NCBI GenBank assembly: GCA_963662175.1 | Contig: OY759223.1 | Location: 7,473,549-7,537,548 of the forward strand | DNA from: Aradus depressus | Lineage: Eukaryota; Arthropoda; Insecta; Hemiptera; Aradidae | Reading direction: 5' to 3' | Length of the DNA: 64,000 nt | Shown here: positions 22,327-37,300 of the stretch, piece after piece | How the letters are laid out: each line of letters opens with the position of its first letter | Position numbering within the stretch: the stretch's first letter is position 1 | Notes under the pieces: model-generated | What the model saw: only the letters and a program-made list of their open reading frames with translations | Database searches by the model: none | What the model was told of the DNA's origin: nothing | Position numbers and translations under genes: made by a program

Positions 22327-25300
22327 GTATTTATCTTTAGTTATCTAGGCTTAATGCGTACGTAGGCCGGGTGAGGAATTTATCTTTATAATAGGATTTT
22401 GATTCCCAAGCTCTATAAAGTATAAAGGAAGTTATGTTAACAGTCAAAAAATCGATGCGGAATTTTCAACGAAATTTCGTGGCGACCTCCTGATCCAAGT
22501 ATGAAAAAAAAATCAGTCTATCTGTGAACACGACAACTCCCGGTAGAATGAATATATCGACGGGAAATTTCAGATTTGAATTCAAAACCCCATAAGGACG
22601 ACTCTTATTAATTTTCAGCTGAATCGGCCAAAGGGAAGGGGAAGTTTAGGGGAGGGAGCTCAGTTCAAAAATCCTAATAACCGCCATTATAATGAATGTA
22701 TCTATACACAATTTAGGGATGTAAAAATATCGATAGTTGATGTTAACGATAGTTTCGATACTATCGATAGTTTAAGGTCTTTCTGGGATCCACTGAATCG
22801 AAGAAAAGTTACATTTACTATTCTTGTAGCGTGCTTTGTTGTTTTGAACTGAAAAATGACTCGTAAACGGAAGTCCGATGTGTGGAGTTACTTCGATAAG
22901 GATGTGGGTCCAAAAAAACTGGCTAAATGTCGTTTATGCAGTGCCGAATACAGAACTTCCGGGAACACTTCCAATTGGAAGGATCACTTGTCGAGAAAAC
23001 ATCACAGCGATTTCAAAGGGAACGCCTTCGCATTGTTTCATACACAGCCATTGATTTTCAACCATTCAGCGAAGTGGAATTCGTAAAAGAAATATAGGTA
23101 CTTACATTGTACGACATCTTGTTTATTTGTCTTCCTTAAATTACTTACATGGTACATGTGTCCGTATACATGAGCATAGAGTGACTTGATGTCACTTCTG
23201 TAAAAAAAATAATTCCATAGTACTATCGATAGTTCAAAACTATCGATACAACGATATTGCTAATGATAGTTTTACACCCCACAATTTAGCACGAGTATTA
23301 AAGAGCCCCTATGTAAGTCAACTGTTTAGTATTAGCGCAAACTGTCGACTGGTTTTGGAAATGGGGGCGAAAAGTTAATTGATTTAACGAGGACGTTTTT
23401 TTTCGTTACTTGCAGTTAAATTACGTTTAATATTATTTCATCTTCTATAAGGTTTTTGTTGTCTTTAAGATAAAAAAAAAATATGTTTTACGGATATACT
23501 TTGTTGTCATTCTCAGAGTTGAATATCTTCTCTATAACCTAACAAGATTGATCAAGTAAGGTTATGTTCGAAAACTAACTCGAATAACTCGATTGAACTG
23601 CATCCCGTGGCCATGGATATTGTGTGAATAACCGAATAACATTGTTAAGAGACATGGCTAATATGCATACTACATAAGGTCAATAAAAAATAAATCGACC
23701 ACAGGGAACGTGATGATTAGGAGATAGGCTTAACACAACAAATCTAGTAACAGCCATTACATTGAATGTATCGATGCGAAATTTCATATGTGAATTCAAA
23801 ACCCCATAAGGACGACACTTAATAATTTTCATTAGAAAGGGGGCTCAACTCAAAAACCCTAATAACTGCCAATGTAATGAATGTATAGAAACAAAAGCTA
23901 TTATGGTAAGTCAAATATTGAGTTTCACATCAAACTGTTGATTGGCTTTGGAGGGAGAGTGAAAACTTAATTATTGCTGGGGAAGTACATAGCCGGTGGT
24001 TCACCGATGACATTTATTTTCTTTTGGGAAAAGTTGAGGATAGGACAATAGACAGAACTGATCAGGGGAGCGAAAGGCTTTTTAAACATTTTTTGTTCTA
24101 TATACATTTTTTTATTAGGTAAATGTGGAAATAACGGAGATAAATAACATTTTTGAGTAGTTAAGTAAGCGAGGGGGGAGGGAAAGGAGTAAGAGCTGAT
24201 CAGGTGAGCGAGAGAGCCCCACCATCTCCCACTCCTTTCCCTTCTCACCTCGCTACCTCTCGCTTACTTCGCTACTTAAATGTTATTTATCTCCTGTGAT
24301 GTATAAAAATAATACACACATTAAATGATTAAATTATAAATATTTTAAAAAAATAATTATATTTATTTTTAATATATAAAAAGCAAATTTCTTTTAAAAA
24401 CAAATGAGTAAAAAAAAAAAAAAACACGGCCATCAGCTGTTTTTTTAGTGTGTGTAGAGAGAGTCGAGGCCTAAGAATGGTGAGACGGTCTGAGTGAAGA
24501 TGCCACTGTCCATGTTTAGGCTTAAATTGTAATGAACTAAATAGAAGTGAATTGACGGTGAAACTGATCCAAAAAGAAGGTACTGTTGTTTGTTAATATG
24601 TACAGGATATATGCCCAGAAATATATAACTTAAATTTTTAAAAAATGGCCAAAATATAAAACAAACAAAATTGAATTAGTGTTAAGAATTTAGTTTTTAA
24701 TATTTTTCTTTTGATTTTTGTTTGTTTCAATGTTTAGTTTTTTTAATTTTAATAATGTATATTTAAGAAAATAAACCCAAAATATTTGTTCTCGTAAATT
24801 ATACTCTATTCATTTTCCCTGTTGGCCCAGTAAGATAATTTGAAAACCTTTGGATTAGATTTAATATTATTCAAAATTATTAAAAATGGCATCTCTTTAG
24901 AAATCCAAATGAAAAGTTGAATTGAATTTTTTTTTAAATACGTGCACTTTCTCAAAAATTGCACGTCTTGAACCTTGATATTTTTAGGGCCCTTTTCGAA
25001 AACTACTGTAGAAATCAAAATATAGTAAAAGACCAGTTATAAAATTTCTACAGGAAATGTGGTGATTTATTGTTTAAATTGTTTGTTTATTTAATTATTA
25101 TTATTTCATTGTTATTATTTATTATTTATATTTTTTATTTATTTATCATTTATTTAAGATTAACACTTAAACCCGTTTTTATTTACCACTCCTTTATTTC
25201 TACATTTAATAAAAAAATGTATATACAACTAAAAATGTTTAAAATTAAAAAGTCTTTCGTATTGATTCCATATATATATATATATATTTTTTTTTTTAAT

Positions 25301-28300
25301 ATTTATTTTAACATTTTAACTCAAGTTTTAAAGATTTGGCTTATTAAATGTTTCTAATGATTATTTATTTCAGGAATGTCCAAGTTGAAAAATAAAAATA
25401 AGCGGATGAGTGAGGAAAAATCGAGGAACCTGGAGGGCAGAGGTAGGAAGAAGAGTTCAAGAATGGAGGAGATTGTTATGTCTAACATGAGCATGATCTC
25501 TGTCGATCGAAGACAAGAGGCTAGCAGTAAGCATTACCATTAATAATACTCATTAACTAAATAATTATTTTGTTTTTGTTGACTTTCCCGTTCTTGTCAT
25601 TACATTTCCATCCAGACGAGCCTCCCCGATGATTCAGGCGGTGCTGGCCGAGAGACCTGCTACAACTTAGAAATTTAATAGGTGTCGTCCTTAAGGCGGT
25701 TTGAATTTACAGCAGAAATTGTAATATATTCATTACAACGGCAGTTATTAGAGTTTTTGTGTTAAGCCTTCCCCCTAATCTCCCCCTTCCCCTTGGCCAA
25801 TTTGGCTGAAAATTAATAGCTGTTGGCCTTAGAAGGCTTTGAATTTAAATATGAAATTTTGGGTCAATATATTTTCTACAACGTCAGATATTAGAATTTT
25901 TGTGTTAAGCCTTCCCCCTAATCTCCCCCTTCCCCTTGGCCAATTTGGCTGAAAATTAATAGCTGTTGGCCTTAGAGGGCTTTGAATTTAAATATGAAAT
26001 TTTGGGTCAATATATTCTTTACAACGTCAGATATTAGAGTTTTTGTGTTAAGCCTTCCCCCTAATCTCCCCCTTCCCCTTGGCCAATTTGGCTGAAAATT
26101 AATAGGTGTTGTCCTTAGAGGGCTTTGAATTTAAATATGACATTTTGGCTCAATATATTCTTTACAACGGCAGTTATTAGAGTTTTTGTGTTAAGCCTTC
26201 CCCCTAATCTCCCCCTTCCCCTAGGCCAATTTGGCTGAAAATTAATAGGTGTTGTTCTGAGAGGGCTTTGAATTTAGATATGAAATTTTGGTTCAATATA
26301 TTCTTTACAACGGCAGTTATTAGAGTTTTTGTGTTAAGCCTTCCCCCTAATCTCCCCCTTCCCCTTGGCCAATTTGGCTGAAAATCAATTGGTGTTGTCC
26401 TTAGAGGGCTTTGGATTTAAATATGACATTTTGGCTCAATATATTCTTTACAACGGCAGTTATTAGAGTTTTTCTGTTAAGCCTTCCCCTTAATCTCCCC
26501 CTTCCCCTTGGCCAATTTGGCTGAAAATTAATAGCTGTTGGCCTTAGAAGGTCTTGAATTTAAATATGAAATTTTGGGTCAATATATTCTCTACAACGTC
26601 AGATATTAGAGTTTTTGTGTTAAGCCTTCCCCCTAATCTCCCCCTTCCCCTTGGCCAATTTGGCTGAAAATTAATAGGTGTTGTCCTTAGAGGGCTTTGA
26701 ATTTTGATATGAAATTTTGGGTCAATATATTCTTTACAACGTCAGATATTAGAGTTTTTGTGTTAAGCCTTCCCCCTAATCTCCCCCTTCCCCTTGGCCA
26801 ATTTGGCTGAAAATTAATAGGTGTTGTCCTTAGAGGGCTTTGAATTTTGATATGAAATTTTGGGTCAATATATTCTTTACAACGTCAGATATTAGAGTTT
26901 TTGTGTTAAGCCTTCCCCCTAATCTCCCCCTTCCCCTAGGCCAATTTGGCTGAAAATTAATAGGTGTTGTTCTGAGAGGGCTTTGAATTTAGATATGAAA
27001 TTTTGGTTCAATATATTCTTTACAACGGCAGTTATTAGAGTTTTTGTGTTAAGCCTTCCCCCTAATCTCCCCCTTCCCCTTGGCCAATTTGGCTGAAAAT
27101 CAATTGGTGTTGTCCTTAGAGGGCTTTGGATTTAAATATGACATTTTGGCTCAATATATTCTTTACAACGGCAGTTATTAGAGTTTTTCTGTTAAGCCTT
27201 CCCCCTAATCTCCCCCTTCCCCTTGGCCAATTTGGCTGAAAATTAATAGCTGTTGGCCTTAGAAGGTCTTGAATTTAAATATGAAATTTTGGGTCAATAT
27301 ATTCCCTACAACGTCAGATATTAGAGTTTTTGTGTTAAGCCTTCCCCCTAATCTCCCCCTTCCCCTTGGCCAATTTGGCTGAAAATTAATAGGTGTTGTC
27401 CTTAGAGGGCTTTGAATTTTGATATGAAATTTTGGGTCAATATATTCTTTACAACGTCAGATATTAGAGTTTTTGTGTTAAGCCTTCCCCCTAATCTCCC
27501 CCTTCCCCCAGGCCAATTTGGCTGAAAATTAATAGGTGTTGTCCTTAGAGGGCTTTGAATTTTGATATGAAATTTTGGGTCAATATATTCTTTACAACGT
27601 CAGATATTAGAGTTTTTGTGTTAAGCCTTCCCCCTAATCTCCCCCTTCCCCTTCCCCCGGCTAGCAGTAAGCATTACCATTAATAATACTCATTAACTAA
27701 TTATTATTTTGTTTTTGTTGACTTTCCCGTTCTTGTCATTACGTTTCCATCCAGACGAGCCTCCCCGATGATTCAGGCGGTGCTGGCCGAGAGTACTGCT
27801 ACAACTTAGAAATTTAATAGGTGTCGTCCTTAAGGCGGTTTGAATTTACAGCAGAAATTGTAATATATTCATTACAACGGCAGTTATTAGAGTTTTTGTG
27901 TTAAGCCTTCCCCCTAATCTCCCCCTTCCCCTTGGCCAATTTGGCTGAAAATTAATAGCTGTTGGCCTTAGAAGGCTTTGAATTTAAATATGAAATTTTG
28001 GGTCAATATATTCTTTACAACGTCAGATATTAGAGTTTTTGTGTTAAGCCTTCCCCCTAATCTCCCCCTTCCCCTTGGCCAATTTGGCTGAAAATTAATA
28101 GGTGTTGTCCTTAGAGGGCTTTGAATTTAAATATGACATTTTGGCTCAATATATTCTTTACAACGGCAGTTATTAGAGTTTTTGTGTTAAGCCTTCCCCC
28201 TAATCTCCCCCTTCCCCTAGGCCAATTTGGCTGAAAATTAATAGGTGTTGTTCTGAGAGGGCTTTGAATTTAGATATGAAATTTTGGTTCAATATATTCT

Positions 28301-31300
28301 TTACAACGGCAGTTATTAGAGTTTTTGTGTTAAGCCTTCCCCCTAATCTCCCCCTTCCCTTGGCCAATTTGGCTGAAAATCAATTGGTGTTGTCCTTAGA
28401 GGGCTTTGGATTTAAATATGACATTTTGGCTCAATATATTCTTTACAACGGCAGTTATTAGAGTTTTTCTGTTAAGCCTTCCCCCTAATCTCCCCCTTCC
28501 CCTTGGCCAATTTGGCTGAAAATTAATAGCTGTTGGCCTTAGAAGGTCTTGAATTTAAATATGAAATTTTGGGTCAATATATTCTCTACAACGTCAGATA
28601 TTAGAGTTTTTGTGTTAAGCCTTCCCCCTAATCTCCCCCTTCCCCTTGGCCAATTTGGCTGAAAATTAATAGGTGTTGTCCTTAGAGGGCTTTGAATTTT
28701 GATATGAAATTTTGGGTCAATATATTCTTTACAACGTCAGATATTAGAGTTTTTGTGTTAAGCCTTCCCCCTAATCTCCCCCTTCCCCTTGGCCAATTTG
28801 GCTGAAAATTAATAGCTGTTGTCCTTAGAGGGCTTTGAATTTTGATATGAAATTTTGGGTCAATATATTCTTTACAACGTCAGATATTAGAGTTTTTGTG
28901 TTATGCCTTCCCCTAATATCCCCCTTCCCCTTGGCCAATTTGGCTGAAAATTAATAGGTGTTGTCCTTAGAGGGCTTTGAATTTTAATATGAAATTTTGG
29001 GTCAATATATTCTTTACAACGTCAGATATTAGAGTTTTTGTGTTAAGCCTTCCCCCTAATCTCCCCCTTCCCCTTGGCCAATTTGGCTGAAAATTAATAG
29101 GTGTTGTCCTTAGAGGGCTTTGAATTTAAATATGAAATTTTGGGTCAATATATTCTTTACAACGTCAGATATTAGAGTTTTTGTGTTAAGCCTTCCCCCT
29201 AATCTCCCCCTTCCCCTTGGCCAATTCAGAATCTAGCTCGGCTTGGATATTGTTTGGACTGAGACCTTACAAATGAAATTATTGTATCACATAAAAATGA
29301 CCAATTTTTTCCATGTTTACAAATTCACTGCGTTCACTTCTGAGGGCTGCCAAACAAATACTAAACAACGTAGTAGCGTCTTCAAACTTCAAACTTAAGC
29401 TTTATAAGGTTCGTACTTTTTACCATACTCATTTCTTTCAAACAACGACCGCCATCTATACGTCAGGTCGGGTACTTATGGGACTACCCTCGTACATATT
29501 ATTCAAGACTTCAGACATTTTTTTTTTTTTTATTTATTATCCTGTTTTTCTTATAATTAGTTAATTTATTTTTTTCGTTGCAACAATTCGTTTCAATCTC
29601 TAATTTTTATAGTCTAGTCGCCTGGCGTTATTATCACTTATATTTGGTATGTAGCTTTAGGAGTTCGGCATCTGCAAGCGATGCTTTTGAGCACCTGTCT
29701 GGCAAGCTGCTTCGTTCAGGAGGTCAACTCGGGTTTAGCCCTGTTCGCCATGACGATTGAACACAAAGGCACTAGATTTGAGAAAAACCATAAGGTGAGA
29801 ATTTTACGAATATTTTGATTTGATAAAGTAGTTATTTATTGAAAGAAGTAGAGAAAACGGATGAAGTGGAGCCCGCGCATGCGCATGTGACAGTCCCAAC
29901 TCCCTTCCCTCACTTATATTCCCTCAAATATTTTATTTACAAAAGGTTGGCAACACTTTCAGAGGAATAAAAATGTTTATTATTATCTGATAGTGATATA
30001 ATTATTTATAATACCTAACTGATCTAACAAATCCAAAGAGAGTTTTTTTAGATTTTGAAAGATATTTTATAAAAAACCGTTCCGCACCTGGGTAGCATTT
30101 GCAATCTTTCACTGCCGCAGCGAACGTATTAATATAATTTGAACAATTATTATTAGTTCCTTGAGCAAAATGACATTATTCCAGCTGCTCAATTTGGTTT
30201 CAGAAAATACCACTCGACCGTTCATCAACTGGCTAGGCTTAATGAATTTATTGTGAAAGGATTTGAACATAAACAACACACTATAGCTGTCTTTCTAGAT
30301 TTCAAACAGGCCTTCGACAAAGTCTGGCACCATGGACTTTGCTATAAACTTAAAAAGGCAGGTTTATCGAGGTATCTTTTTGAAATCCTATGTTCTTTTC
30401 TCAACAACAGAACATTTCAGGTAAGAGTTCATAACAGTCTCTCCTCCGTTAAAAATGTAAAGGCCGGTACTCCACAAGGCTCGGTGTTGTTCCCGTTACT
30501 TTTTAACTTCTACGTACATGACATGCCCCACACTGGCGCAACTTCATATGCACAATTCGCAGATGACACAACCTTGTTTTATCAGGATCAGGACATTATC
30601 AGTGCAAAAAACGAGTTGCAAGCTGCAATTAATGAACTGTCCAATTACTTCAATAAATGGGGCATAGTACTAAATGCACAAAAGTGTGAGGCCAAGATTT
30701 TCACCCTAAGAAGACCTCAGGACCCGGGGAAGCTGGTCGTGGACATGAAGGAACTCGACTGGAACCCCGGTGAGGATTCCGTCAAGTACCTAGGGCTCTA
30801 TCTTGATAGGAGGCTCACCTGGAAGATACACATCAACAAGAAGCTTTCGGAAGCCTATGCACGACTTTCCATGCTGTACCCTTTGATGAACAGGAAGTCC
30901 AACCTCAAGCCCGACAACTGCCTCCTACTTTACAAAACCATTCTCCGGCCGCTCGTAACCTACGGGTGTGAAGTTTGGGGCTCTGCTTCTCCAACTAAAC
31001 GAAAAAGAATCCAGGTGTTCCAAAACAAAATCTTAAGAATGGCTGTGAACTCTCCGTGGTTTGTTAGAAACTCTCAGCTTCACCACGACCTGGACCTCCC
31101 TTCTATAGATGAGTTTATCCACTCCAAATTCCGCAGATACTATGACAGGCTGACCATGGTTCCGGGTGCCACTACGTACAACATTGGACAACCCACCACT
31201 ACCAGACGCCTCAAACCCAGACTCCTCCAAGACACATTACGCTAATAGCTTTTCCCGTTATTTTTCAAATCCCATTTCAATTATTTCAAATTATTAGTTA

Positions 31301-34300
31301 AGGGAAACTCAATTTTGCGAAGATCCCTCATGTGTATATATATTATGTTATCCGCACCATGTATAACATACTTCTTGTTGATCTGGTGAAATAAAGAATA
31401 AGCAAAAATAATTATAAATAATAAAAAATATATATATATAATTTGAAATAATTGAAAAAATATATTTATTGATGATTAGTTAGTTATTATGACTCATGCC
31501 CTGGTTTTAACTACGAGGTCATATCACCTACTACCAGAGCGCTCTTTCGTCACTCTGGTGGACATGAGCCCGACTCTACTAGGGGAGTCCTAAATTTTGC
31601 CTAACCCAAATTTTTATTCACTTAGGATAAGGGTCTTTAACGAGTACCTCGGGACCTTCACTTAACGCCCCATCCGAAGGACGGCGTGCTTAAGTTTATT
31701 TCAACTCCCAGATAAAATAAACTAAGGGCCTCGGTCGGGTTTCGAACCCACGATCTTGAGGTTTTCTCTATATCTTTTACTTTCAAGTCTTGACTTATTT
31801 CCCCTTTTTAGACGTTCGACTGGACTCGAAATGAACAACTGATGTTGAGTTCTTCTATCATTTACACCTCGATAGTTGGTAACCTTCTGGGTGCCTTCGC
31901 TGGGACCCGCTACAACAACAAACTCATTCTTCTTGTGATGGGCGGCATCTCCGGAGTCGTCTTCTGCTACATTACACCCATCCTCACAGATAAACTGGGA
32001 TTTCATGCCATACTATCTATTCGTCTCCTTCAAGGACTGACTCAGGTAAAATTTAATTGAAAATCATTATAAAATAAAAAGTTTCGTATTTGGTTTTTTG
32101 TTTTATTTTATTTTGTTGATTTTTCTGATGTTCTAGTGTTCGTTTTTGATGTGATATTTGTTGTTAGTCCCTAACAATGGAAACTCATCTGGTCAATATA
32201 TAATATATATATATATATATACGTGTTTTGAATTCATATTTTTATTTGCAATTGAAGTTTGTAGTTTAGTTCCTGATTGCGTTAACGAACCGATCTGATC
32301 AGTTGTAGTACGTATTGTTGTTGAGTTGTTGAAAACTATCGATATCGCCATCGATCTATTTTTTTTAAAAACTCTTTGGAAGTGTTTTCATCCCAACGAT
32401 GTTTCGGGACGTTCGGGTGAAGGGGTGGCCGGCTCAATTCAACAACCCTAATAATTGTCCTTGTAATGAATTTATCAACACAAAATTTAGTTTGAGGATT
32501 TAGTAGTTGCTATGTATGTCGACGGCTCAAACGGTGGACTGGTTTTGGAGCGGAGGAGCGAATAGTTAATTGATTAATACATAGCCGGTGATTCCATGTC
32601 TTAATCAATTATCTATTCCATGTACTTCTCCAGAAATAATCAGTTTAAGACATAAAAATTAATAGTTGACATAGATATTGGCTTATTTATATCGCCATCG
32701 ATAGTTTTACACGCCTAATGGGAACTTGAAGCCTGAGATTCCGTTTGGAAATTTTTTTTTTACCCCTTAATTTTGTACATAACCATATGCTTTCGATGTA
32801 TATATACATATTTTTATATTATAAATAGGTATATATATTTTAAATTTTATTTTTATTCTTTTTTATTTTTTAATGTATCATTCATCAAATTTACTTATGG
32901 TGTATACCGATTGTAAATATTAAAAATAAAGAATTATTATTTAAAACTCGATCTCAGATGAAAAAGACTAAGAATGTAAACAAAACACAAAAATTAGACT
33001 TTAATTTTTTTTATGATTCGTTACTTTCCTTACATTAATAAAGTTAATTCAAAAATAAATGTGTTCAGGGCTTTGTAATACCTGTGGTGTATGGTCAAAT
33101 GGCAAGATGGATCCCGCCTCAGGAGCGAGACAGCATTTGTCCCATGATTTTGTCTGGTTAGTATGCCTGTTTTCATATCCGTAGGTCGTAGAAAACCTAT
33201 TACTGAGAAATTAACCTCATTTTTCATTAATCTATATGTATATCCAAAACCCTGTAACGACGACACTTATTATTTTTCAGTCAATACTACCAAAGGGAAG
33301 AGGGAGGTTTGGGGGAAGGCTTAACATAAAAACTCGAATAACTGCCTATGTAATGAATGGATCGATACGAAATTGTATATGGATGCCCAAAACCATATAA
33401 GGACAACCCTGTCTATTTTCAATGAAATTGGCCAAAAAAAAAAGGGGGGGGGGGAGGGGAGATGCTTAACTCAAAAACTCTAATAACTGCCGTTGTAATA
33501 AATGTATCCACCCAAAATTTCAAATGTGAATTCAAAACCAGATAAGGACAACACCTATTGATTTTCAGCCCAATTGGCCAAGGGGAAGGGACATTTATCA
33601 ATTTTTAGCGGAGTCGGCTGATGGGAAGGGGGCGATCAGGGGGGCTCAAAAACACAAATAACTGCGAATGTAATGAATTTATCGCCACAAAATTTAGTAC
33701 GAGGATTTAGGAGGCCCTATGTAAGTCAACTGTCGATTATTAGCCCAAACGACAGGTTTTGGAGAGGAGAATTAATTCGTTTGTATGTTATATTTATAAT
33801 ATGTAATATGTTATATTTACTAATTATTGAATTTTTTCTGCGCAGGCGCATCACTTGGTTCTTTCTTCATTCTGGGGATGGGTGGATTTCTGGGCCAAAG
33901 TATCGGAGGCTGGCCCAGTTTGTTCTACTTCTGCGCCAACTGTGGGCTGCTGTGGTGTCTTGCCTACCTGATGTTCGGTGCTCAGGATCCCAACAATTGT
34001 TTTTATATTGGTGAACGTGAAAAACAGTATATTAACACATCTCTCAAGAAAATATCTCAAAGTACTTCAGTATATGTGTGTAAAATATATCTACAATTCC
34101 TTATGGTATCTGTATTTAGTTAATTATCACTCATTCCCGGGCTTTAACTATGAGGTCATATTACCTACTACCAGAGCGCTCTTTCGTCACTCTGGTAAAC
34201 ATGAACCCAACTCAACTATGGGAGTCCTAAATTTTGCCTATCCTAAATTGTTATTTACTTATAGTAGGGGTGTTTGAGTACCATCCGAAGAGCTGCATGC

Positions 34301-37300
34301 TTAAGTTTATTTGATCTCCTGGATAAAATAAACTAAGGGTCTCCGCCGGGTTTATTGATCTTCAGCTCAGTAAGCAAGCACGCACACCACTGAGCTACCG
34401 GCTCCCTCAGGTACCTGTAGTAATAAAGTACACAACTACTTCAATATAATAAATAAAAACAAAGAACTTCTTTTATATTGTCTAATTCCTAGTCAGCGGT
34501 CACAGCTTTCTTCAGTGTGACAGAGACTTCGCCTTGATTGAGAAGCCAAAACGGGTCTTACAATCCTATGTCCCCCTCGACTTGAAGTATTTAATGGAAT
34601 CTTCAAAATTATCTCCTTTCAAAGTTATTGAAATCTTGGAGGGACAATTTTTTATCTTACAGGAGGCATGTGGTGATATACTACAGAAAACTTAAATATC
34701 TCGTTGAAGGTGTCTTCAAAAATCCAGAGATTGTGTATATGCGAGAATCTTTTAACGAGATGGATGACTGGGAGGCAGTTTCAGTCTTGAAGAAAAGAAA
34801 AACACTCAGATATTTTTAAGATGGTATTATTAAAGGCCTACAACCTTAAAATAATATTAGCCAAACTGAAAAAAGAGACTTTCTATAATATAATGGTAGT
34901 ATTTTCGCTAAACACAAGATCATAAACACATTTCTAATAATATCTGTAAATAATATTAGTATAACTAGGTAAGTTCCGTCAGTATTTTCTTTTTAATACA
35001 ATAATTTGCTAATTTCAGTTCAGTTTATTTTTTGCCCAGTAACCTTATATTTTATAATAAATAATTTATTTAGGTAATATGGTTAGTGATTGTCTGTAAA
35101 ATATCAATAAATGTTTGTAACCTTACAGTAAAAATAGTTATGGCCAATTAAAAAAAAAAAAATGGTTCAGGCGCTTGGCTCTTTTCTACTCTCATCAATT
35201 TTAACTTCTTATTAACCTCAATAAAGCATCGTTTAATAGAAGTAAAAGACGTTGTCTTCCCACTGTTTTATTTTATACCAGAAACGGTTTTCCGGTTTTA
35301 ATAATATTCTTATTAAACAGTTTTAACTTCTTATTAACCTCAATAAAGCATAGTTTAGTCAGATACTCTTAATAATATTCTTATTAAACAGTTTTAACTT
35401 CTTATTAACCTCAATAAAGCATCGTTTAGTCAGATACTCTTAATAATATTCTTATTAAACAGTTTTAACTTCTTATTAACCTCAATAAAGCATAGTTTAG
35501 TCAGATACTCTTAATAATATTCTTATTAAACAGTTTTAACTTCTTATTAACCTCAATAAAGCATCGTTTAGTCAGATACTCTTAATAATATTCTTATTAA
35601 ACAGTTTTAACTTCTTATTAACCTCAATAAAGCATCGTTTAGTCAGATACTCTTAATAATATTCTTATTAAACAGTTTTAACTTCTTATTAACCTCAATA
35701 AAGCATCGTTTAGTCAGATACTCTTAATAATATTCTTATTAAACAGTTTTAACTTCTTATTAACCTCAATAAAGCATCGTTTAGTCAGATACTAATAGGA
35801 ATAGTCGTATTAAACTATTCGCAACTGTTTTAACCCGATTAATGATAGACAGATGTAAACAGAAATATTTACAATAATTGCATATGTTCATTTTGGCACT
35901 TAGCACGTTTGAAACCTTCCATCCTCAATTGTTTTGTTTGGTTGTAGAGAAATAGCTTGCCATGGAAAGAAGCCTTGCTTAGCCCTCACACGCTCGCCAT
36001 CATGTCCAGTCTGGCCGGCTTCGCCTGGATCCACCAGAGCAACGTCACCGAGGCTGTCGCCATTTACTACAGAATATTGAAATTTCCACTGGAAGTGGTA
36101 ATAATAATAATTATATTTATTTCCTTTATACCATAACAAAGTAACAGGATACGTCATAAAAATGTAAACATTAAGATAGCCTTTAAATAATATAATATAT
36201 ATAATAAATGAATGGTCGAATGTATCGACTCGAAATTTTATATGTGCGACCAAAACCCTCTTAGGACAATATCAATCGATTTTCAGCTAAATCGGACAAA
36301 GGGGGGGGGGGGGATTGAGGGGGGGTGTGAGGGAGGCTTAACATAAAAACCTCTAACAGCTGCTAATAGAACGAATGTATCGACTCGAAATTTTATATGT
36401 GCGACCAAAACCCTCTTAGGACAATATCAATCGATTTTCAGCTAAATCGGACAAAGGGGGGGGGGGGGGGGGGATTGAGGGGGGGTGTGAGGGAGGCTTA
36501 ACATAAAAACCTCTAACAGCTGCTAATAGAACGAATGTATCGACTCGAAATTTTATATGTGCGACCAAAACCCTCTTAGGACAATATCAATCGATTTTCA
36601 GCTAAATCGGACAAAGGGGGGGGGGGGATTGAGGGGGGGTGTGAGGGAGGCTTAACATAAAAACCTCTAACAGCTGCTAATAGAACGAATGTATCGACTC
36701 GAAATTTTATATGTGCGACCAAAACCCTCTTAGGACAATATCAATCGATTTTCAGCTAAATCGGACAAAGGGGGGGGGGGGGGATTGAGGGGGGGTGTGA
36801 GGGAGGCTTAACATAAAAACCTCTAACAGCTGCTAATAGAACGAATGTATCGACTCGAAATTTTATATGTGCGACCAAAACCCTCTTAGGACAATATCAA
36901 TCGATTTTCAGCTAAATCGGACAAAGGGGGGGGGGGGGGGATTGAGGGGGGGTGTGAGGGAGGCTTAACATAAAAACCTCTAACAGCTGCTAATAGAACG
37001 AATGTATCGACTCGAAATTTTATATGTGCGACCAAAACCCTCTTAGGACAATATCAATCGATTTTCAGCTAAATCGGACAAAGGGGGGGGGAGGGGGGGT
37101 GTGAGGGAGGCTTAACATAAAAACCTCTAACAGCTGCTAATAGAACGAATGTATCGACTCGAAATTTTATATGTGCGACCAAAACCCTCTTAGGACAATA
37201 TCAATCGATTTTCAGCTAAATCGGACAAAGGGGGGGGGGGGAGGGGGGGTGTGAGGGAGGCTTAACATAAAAACCTCTAACAGCTGCTAATAGAACGAAT

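Larger units (their letters stand above)
22425..23395 (-). mobile_element. Family X reverse copy split by a hAT insertion
   Basis: Reverse copy at 22425-22715 (ttcaacgaaatttcgtgg, cgacaactcccggtagaatg, ataaccgccattataatgaa), resuming at 23281-23395 (gagcccctatgtaagtcaac, gtcgactggttttgg). The hAT element at 22716-23280 interrupts it. Confidence 0.8.

Noticed and set aside
25700..29228. CRISPR-like array
   Set aside because: The units are contiguous 143-bp monomers without variable spacers, in a eukaryotic intron.
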